Assembly: GCA_021396245.1 (NCBI GenBank)
Contig: WNYE01000073.1
Location: 1-64,000, forward strand
Direction: 5' to 3'
Length of the DNA stretch: 64,000 nucleotides
Source of the DNA: Sporothrix humicola
Taxonomy: Eukaryota; Ascomycota; Sordariomycetes; Ophiostomatales; Ophiostomataceae
The notes under the pieces: model-generated
Databases searched by the model: none
The model's input: only the letters and a program-made list of their open reading frames with translations
Told to the model about the DNA's origin: nothing
Part shown: positions 57,953 through 64,000 of the stretch, piece after piece
Layout of the letters: each line of letters starts with the position of its first letter
Position numbering within the stretch: position 1 is the stretch's first letter
Position numbers and translations under genes: made by a program

Positions 57953-60900
57953 GGGGTTTCGGGGTTTTGAGACGATCGGGGGCCTTGGGAAGATGATGGG
58001 ATGTCAAAATTCAAAACTCAAAAAATCAGATCAAAATGGGGGCGCGGGGCACGTCTGGGCAGTCGTCCGGGCCGTCGAAGATGCTGCACATCGCATGTTG
58101 ATGCCGACTGCGGTGTTGACGTGTTGTCGGCGTTGGTGATGACCATGTCGTCTAATGTCGGTCTGCACTTGCACTTTTGTGCCTTGTTTCGTTTCTCTTT
58201 CTGTCGTCTATTGTCTGCCTTGCACCCTTTTCTTGCAGGTATTGTTCTGCTTTTGTCCCTTTTTGCGTCTGGTTTTCATCTGGTTTGTGCCATCTCGCGT
58301 TGAGTATTTGCATACTTTAGGTTTCTCGTCTTTACTTTTTCTCTCTTGCTCCTTTCTCTCCAAAATAGCATTGGTTATTTTCTTCATCTCGTCTTCTTCA
58401 GCTTGTCTGGCTCGTCTTCCTCGTGTCGGTTCGCTTTCGTTTACGGAGTACATCCATCACGACTGTCGCATGTCCATTGCCTCTTTTGGCTCACCGAGAC
58501 TGGTTTCTTCGTTTTACGTTTACGTTTTTGTTTACAATCACAACCCTGCGCATTGCCCCGTGCACCTTTAATATCCAGGGCCAGCATCCCAGGGCCAGCA
58601 TCACGGACCAATCTCCAGTATTCAGTCTTGAGGCGCCAGGGTCCAAGCTCAATCATCTGCAGCTGCAATCAAATCAATGCTGTCCACTGGTTCCTGGTAG
58701 TCTCTGGTAGTCCCAGTCCCTGACCCTGATCCTGTTTTCTGGTGCACCACTTCACTGGCAATGATCGCCCAGAGTGACCCCGACCCGGGGATCAACTCCA
58801 ACAGTTCCAGGACCAAGGTCCACGGTTTCTATCGGTCCCAACTCTGCTCATCTGCCACCTCGTTGGTCTCTGCATCTGCAGCTCTTCGCTCAAAGAATCA
58901 CCGAGCTTCGTTGCCGGTTTGGTCTCGTCTCGTCGACATGCAAGCGGACGCGCCACCATTCCGATCCTATTCGTCGCTATCTTGCTTCCATGCATGGAAG
59001 GATGTGTGGAAGGACGCTGGCCTGCTGATCACCAGGGGCAAAGACGCACCAGCTGCTTGCAGGAGGCATTTTACGATATCGTTACGATATATTTACGATA
59101 TAATTGACAATGCCTTGTCCTGCTACGTACATTGGTGTCCATGGCATTGTTGATAGTGAATTACACTGTACGGAGGAAAAGAGGAGGGTATTTGCGGAAG
59201 CAGGAAGGAGTGCACGTACCTCCTGACCTGGTTACTGTTCACAAGTTGGTCGGTGCTTTGAGAGGGGGGGAAAAAAAGGAAAGAAAAACGAAAGCGAGAA
59301 TAATTACCGCGGTGTTGGGAGCCGCAGTCTGCAAACGGCAGGTAGAAGCGGTGTTTCTCAATTGGATTTTGGGAGATTTTGGTTTTGGGGGCCAACATCA
59401 CAACGACACGACACGTCGTTGTCCACAACAAATTTGAATTGAGGCAGCCAACTTCTGTTGATTTGGAACGAACTTGCAAGCGAGGGTTTAGATAACATTG
59501 TCGACAATAGTGAATATGGAGATTGGCATAACGTTCATATGATTTGCTTTGATAGGATGAATTGATAATGGAGTGGTAAAAGAGTGATACCAAGACAATG
59601 CCCAGAACTCGCAGTTCCCAAGAAAGAAGCTGGACGTTGAAGGGTGTAAACGCCACGACGGATAACAGTCTTGGACGTTTCTTGGACCTCTTGGAAATTC
59701 AATTCCCCAGGAACGACAGGACGGCACACGTATTGCCCAGAGTCTCCAGTGCCCAGAACGCCCAGACTGCCCAGCACGCCGAGCATCGCCCAGCGCCTTT
59801 CAAGGCCTTGGGGATACCTATGACCTTCCTGATCGCGACACTTGTCCCGGACGCTGGCGCGTTTAATACAAATGGGGGGAAAGGGCTCGATCCAATAGGT
59901 CAACTCCAAAGCCTTTATTGGCAGCCGTTGTGTTGGCGTTGGCGCATCCCCTGATCTAGACTTTTGACATTTCTCTCCTCAAAAACATGCTTGGAGAACA
60001 CACGTGATGGTGCGTTGTATATTAAGTCTTTCACGAGCTTTTAGACTTGCACAGGTTGAATGTCTTTCTCGACTTCCCAGATCTTACCTTGGTTAAATCG
60101 ATTTTCGAATTGCGGACCTGGGGAGAGACAGGGAGAGCAACCAATACTTTGACTAACAGGAACTGAATTCAGTGACAAGCAAATGATGAAAAGTCGAATA
60201 AGACGAAAAGGGGGAAATAGTAGAGAAACGAAGCCGGACGTTTCGCCCGATCAGCGGGGTTTTTGGACCTGTGAGTTGCACGATATATGGAGTGAATGGG
60301 TCAAGAAAGGAGCAATAAGAGCAAAAGGGAACAAAAAAGGAGCGGAACAAATGGAGCATCCCGTAGGTGGCGAGAGAAGGAGAGAGACAAACTGTTGAGA
60401 AAGAGACTCCAAAGCATACGACGCATCTTTGCCTGGTGGGCCTTTTGTTTTCCGTTGTTTCCATTCTTCCCCGCTGATGAGCTGGCGACGACGATAATCG
60501 TTTGTCGTCTTTTTGTTCTTTCTTGCTCATCTCCCCAGCTCTTTGTTGTTCACGTCCAAGCTCTGCATACTTTCGCATATTTCGCATATTTCGCACATTT
60601 TTGCCTCACTTTTGCCTTTAGAGGGCAAACCAACGAGTTTTGTGAGGGTAATGAGAGGGTAATGAGGTGTGGACGAGCAAGAAAGAGCGCAAGCAAAGAG
60701 TAAAAAAGGACAAGGATGGGCAGTTTAGACACTTGGCGGCGACGGATGGATGAATGCATACCCACTCGAGGTATGTTGTACTTGTTGTTCACAACTCGAG
60801 CCACTTCCGGGCCAGGCCATGGCCACGGGCCACCTGAGGTCAACGGACGAGGTGAGCTCGTGAGCTGGTGAGAATGTAAGAACATCAAAAGGCAAGATGC

Positions 60901-63900
60901 AGATGAGAATTATGAGATACAGATCCAACTCAGTCTGAACTCAGACGCCGTCGACACTTCTACTCAGGCCCTCAGACTTCTCAGCTGGCGAGAGATGCAG
61001 TAAAGCGGACGTCGTATGATAGGTGAAAGTCCCGGTGGACGTTCCACATTTTTGAGGGGTTGATACTTGATAGACACGCAATGGCAGCGAAAAAGAGAGC
61101 GAGAGATGCAGAAAACTGGACCTCGACTGGTATCCAACGGAATAATTGCGCAAGCTCAAGGGACTTTCCCGGTATCTTTTGCCTTTTGATGTCCATGATA
61201 GTGATTTTTGTCGTCGTAGTTGTAGGATCTGACAGGGTGTTTCCAAAAATATCCGTGCACACCTCTATGCTTCCATGGGTGAGGCTTATTTCTGTTGTTG
61301 TTGCGTGTGACAAACGATATGCAACTAGATGTTGATATCATCTTTATCCGTATCGACTATCTCAGCATCCCAGCAGAGGCCATCTCTCCACACTGCACTG
61401 ATATTCCCCTCGGTGAACAAAGCTGGCTAGATGCAAATCCCAAATGCAATGGAAGCTGGGCGGATTCCTTCTAGAAGCCTGGGCTGACTTGCTCGATTTC
61501 TGTTCTCCTTTTTCCTTTCCTTTTGTGGGCGGCTTCCACCAAAAAGACCGGATGATTATTCACGATAACACCCCCAAAACCATGATATCTATTACATACG
61601 AGATTCCTCTTTTCTCTTTGTTTCCCCAGACGGAACATTTTCACGGGATACGGGGTGTTGCGGCTGCTGGTGTTATGGAGACGTTTTGTTGGGGCAGCAG
61701 GGCAGCAAGCGAGCATCGCCAAACTGGCGAGCGTCGGGCTATTTTCAAACACGGATACCCTATTCGATCGTGAGACTCCAGAAGGAAGGTGAATTGTGGA
61801 AAACATCACGTAAAAAAACGAGGAGAAAACGAGGGGAAATGGAGGCAAATGGAGGCGATGGAGTCAGCCCTTTGATGGTTTAGGCACCGCCCGCCTTGTT
61901 CCCTTTGTTGACCTCGTTTTGACACCTTTTCTTAACTTCAGCGTGCCCTTTGGTGTCCTTTGGTGTCCCTTGACTCCATTTTGTCCTCAGTTTTTACGCA
62001 ACAGAAACTGGGATAGAGGGCGGGGAAGGGGGAGAAAAGGGCAAAGGGGCAAGCTGTGCAAAATCAGCAACGGTGACGATGCCAGATGGGCGAGATGTGT
62101 GCTGTCATGAAAACAACTTCAGTCTGGGGAGGCTCCTCTCACACACGACAAACGAAAAAAGCCAAGCAACACACAGACGGACGCAGGGAGACAAGAGAGA
62201 CGACTCGACACGAGACGCCGACGTCTGTGAACATACGAGGTACTTTGTCGCGATTGTACCTCATAAGACGCTCAAAAGATACTTTTCAACCTGTCTGTCA
62301 GTGATGGCCCTGGTCTCGACCAGGGCCTTGTCGTCCTTAGTCCCATAAAAGCGGCGCCGGGCTCCGCAACGGCTCCACGATTCGAGGCGCCCCAAGGCCG
62401 GAGCCTAGGCCCAAGATAGAAGCTGCTTTTGAACAACGTCGAGGGTGGTCCCAGTAAGAGTGAACAAGAGCCACAAGAATTCCAATAAAGTCGCAGAGAC
62501 GAAATAATAATTAAATACAGTTAAAGGGGAAGAAGGAAAGTACATTGACTTTGTACCGACAATTGCGGCTCCCAACAGGATCAGATGCGACATTTCTTCG
62601 TCTCTTTCTTTCGAGAGCTCAAGAGAACGGACCCCGAATACCAGAGGACGTGCACTTGCAAGGTTGGCGCAGTTGCAGAGACAAGACCAAAAGAGTGTGA
62701 GAAGCGAAAAGCACTGGCCAACCCGGTCGATCGATTCTGCCCATGTCTGCCCTCCCTGCGCCCCTGTCATTTGTTTCTCGTCCGTCTGCTGTTGTTTCCT
62801 ATTCCTGGTAACAACGCCGAGAGACTGGAAATAACTGAAAAACTGAAATAAAGCTGATAAAACTCAGAATACGAATCACGGTTCTCAACTGCTGCCCGTC
62901 TAATATGGAGGGACTTTTTGGCCAAGACGGCATACGACCTCGAAAGGACATGGGTTCTGTTGGTCTTGTCCTTCAACACTTCTCAGCTGTCCAATGGTGG
63001 TACATCGTCTCGCATGCAGCAGCCGAGTTGAGAGAGCATTGCAGTAGCTTCGATCATCCTTCGTTCACGCCGTCTGCAGACGAAGGTCTGCCGGCCGCAT
63101 CATTTTGCTTCTTTTGTTCTTGGGTTGTTCTTCGCTTCCTTTTTTGCCCACCTTTTCTGCTCGTTCTGCTCGTTCTTCTCCTTTTTCTTCGCCTTTCTCC
63201 TCTTTCTCGCCGCCCCTTTTGCGTTCTGGCGCCGCGCTAAGCCTGCATGGAAGCCTGGATGGAAGGAAAAGAAGGAAAAGAAGGAAGGGAAGCCGACGCT
63301 AGCTGGCCAGTAGGAATCGAGGAGCCTCATAGGAGCGGACACAAGGGATGTCAGCTCTGCCGGGCGCTACCTGTAGCGGCAGGTTTATTGCCTCTCGTCT
63401 TTCTGCTGCCAGCGGGAGAGTGCGGACTGTGAACACCACTCTGTTTGGGACTCCCTCACCATAGTGCGTGTGGATGCCGGTGGGCCGTGCGGGGTATTCT
63501 GTGTGCTGAGTATCTGACGGCGTATAGCACACACACCGTACTTGTCGCAGCGTGCGCTATCACATGAGGCCACTGTCTCCGACTTTTTGCAGTGGCTCGA
63601 GTGGCTTGTCGAGTCTCTTTTCCATCGTGAGGCGTGAGGGGGAAGGCCACTGTTCGGCGACACCGAAGCCCTGTGCAGCACTTGCAGGACGCTTTGCAGG
63701 ACACTTTATCGGGGGCTTTTTCTGCAGGACCACTTCAGTGGGCCTTGCTGTGCTATCACTCCTATCAGCGCCAGAAGCTTTTGGGGGATCTTCTTTTCCT
63801 ATTGGTGCCAGCCCCCTCGCAACTTGATGCAGTCTTCATGACGTATTACATACGACGATGCTTGCTTTTGGCCTTTTTGGCGTTTATTGGGCTTGGCTTT

Positions 63901-64000
63901 TGGGCTTCTCTTGATTGAAAGCGAGACAAGCTCAACAAGATACTGGCGAACTGCTCATTGTCTTTTTCGCAAGTCGCTTGTCGCTTGTTCTCGTTCCTTT
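57953..64000. other. Right-hand 6 kb without a supported gene
   Basis: The first few hundred bases are the metacaspase 3' UTR and flank. The rest shows only short frames: for example a 111-codon plus frame at 62905-63240 with a hydrophobic end, and CT-rich frames at about 58150-58570 and 63090-63240, none with a recognisable family or clean exon structure. Alternating GA- and CT-rich stretches suggest leaders of genes outside the window or noncoding transcripts. Confidence 0.4.

Noticed and set aside
1..64000. CRISPR arrays, bacterial operons, insertion sequences with intact transposase, rRNA genes
   Set aside because: None seen. The window is fungal nuclear DNA, with no regular spacer-repeat array, no intact transposase or reverse transcriptase frame and no rRNA-like sequence.

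Overview
The window is nuclear DNA of a filamentous ascomycete (Pezizomycotina, probably a Sordariomycete; the order cannot be fixed from sequence alone). Support: short spliceosomal introns of about 50-110 nt with GTAAGT/GTGAGT donors and CTAAC-type branch sites, a tRNA with a canonical nuclear intron, GC-rich third codon positions, pyrimidine-rich leaders, a block at the left edge that looks heavily mutated by repeat-induced point mutation (RIP), and families typical of this group (CFEM/Pth11-type receptor, AA9 LPMO, reducing PKS, Zn2Cys6 regulator, FLC-type membrane protein).

Layout. 1-600: RIP-degenerated AT-rich relic. 774-865 (-): tRNA-Val(CAC) with an 18-nt intron. 1152-4123 (-): four-exon oligopeptide transporter (OPT). 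4.1-10.7 kb: no convincing gene. 10678-18543 (-): three-exon highly reducing polyketide synthase of 2584 aa. 22809-24803 (-): Zn2Cys6 transcription factor, the probable pathway regulator. 28734-30155 (-): flavohemoglobin. 30.2-43.9 kb: about 13.8 kb with no gene I can support. 43980-45718 (+): CFEM-containing Pth11-like seven-helix receptor. 46555-47317 (+): AA9 LPMO. 47491-50067 (-): TRP-like/FLC membrane protein. 52645-52957 (+): 60-aa secreted Cys/His-rich protein in three exons. 53711-54891 (-): WW-domain protein with a glycine-zipper segment. 56634-57952 (+): metacaspase. 57.95-64.0 kb: no gene found.

How the genes fit together. The PKS and the Zn2Cys6 factor look like the core of a very small secondary-metabolite locus. 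The PKS resembles the PKS half of fungal PKS-NRPS hybrids (C-terminal KR and ACP style), but it ends after the ACP. Its methyltransferase has lost the SAM-binding glycine motif, it has no enoylreductase, and no trans-acting enoylreductase or tailoring enzyme is recognisable in the window. The 44-53 kb stretch is rich in cell-surface and secreted functions (receptor, LPMO, FLC protein, small secreted protein). Metacaspase, flavohemoglobin and OPT transporter are ordinary cellular or stress genes.

Gene models were built by hand: introns were placed at GT..AG sites that keep the frame, and coding lengths were checked for divisibility by three. Family assignments rest on recognised motifs, not on database searches.
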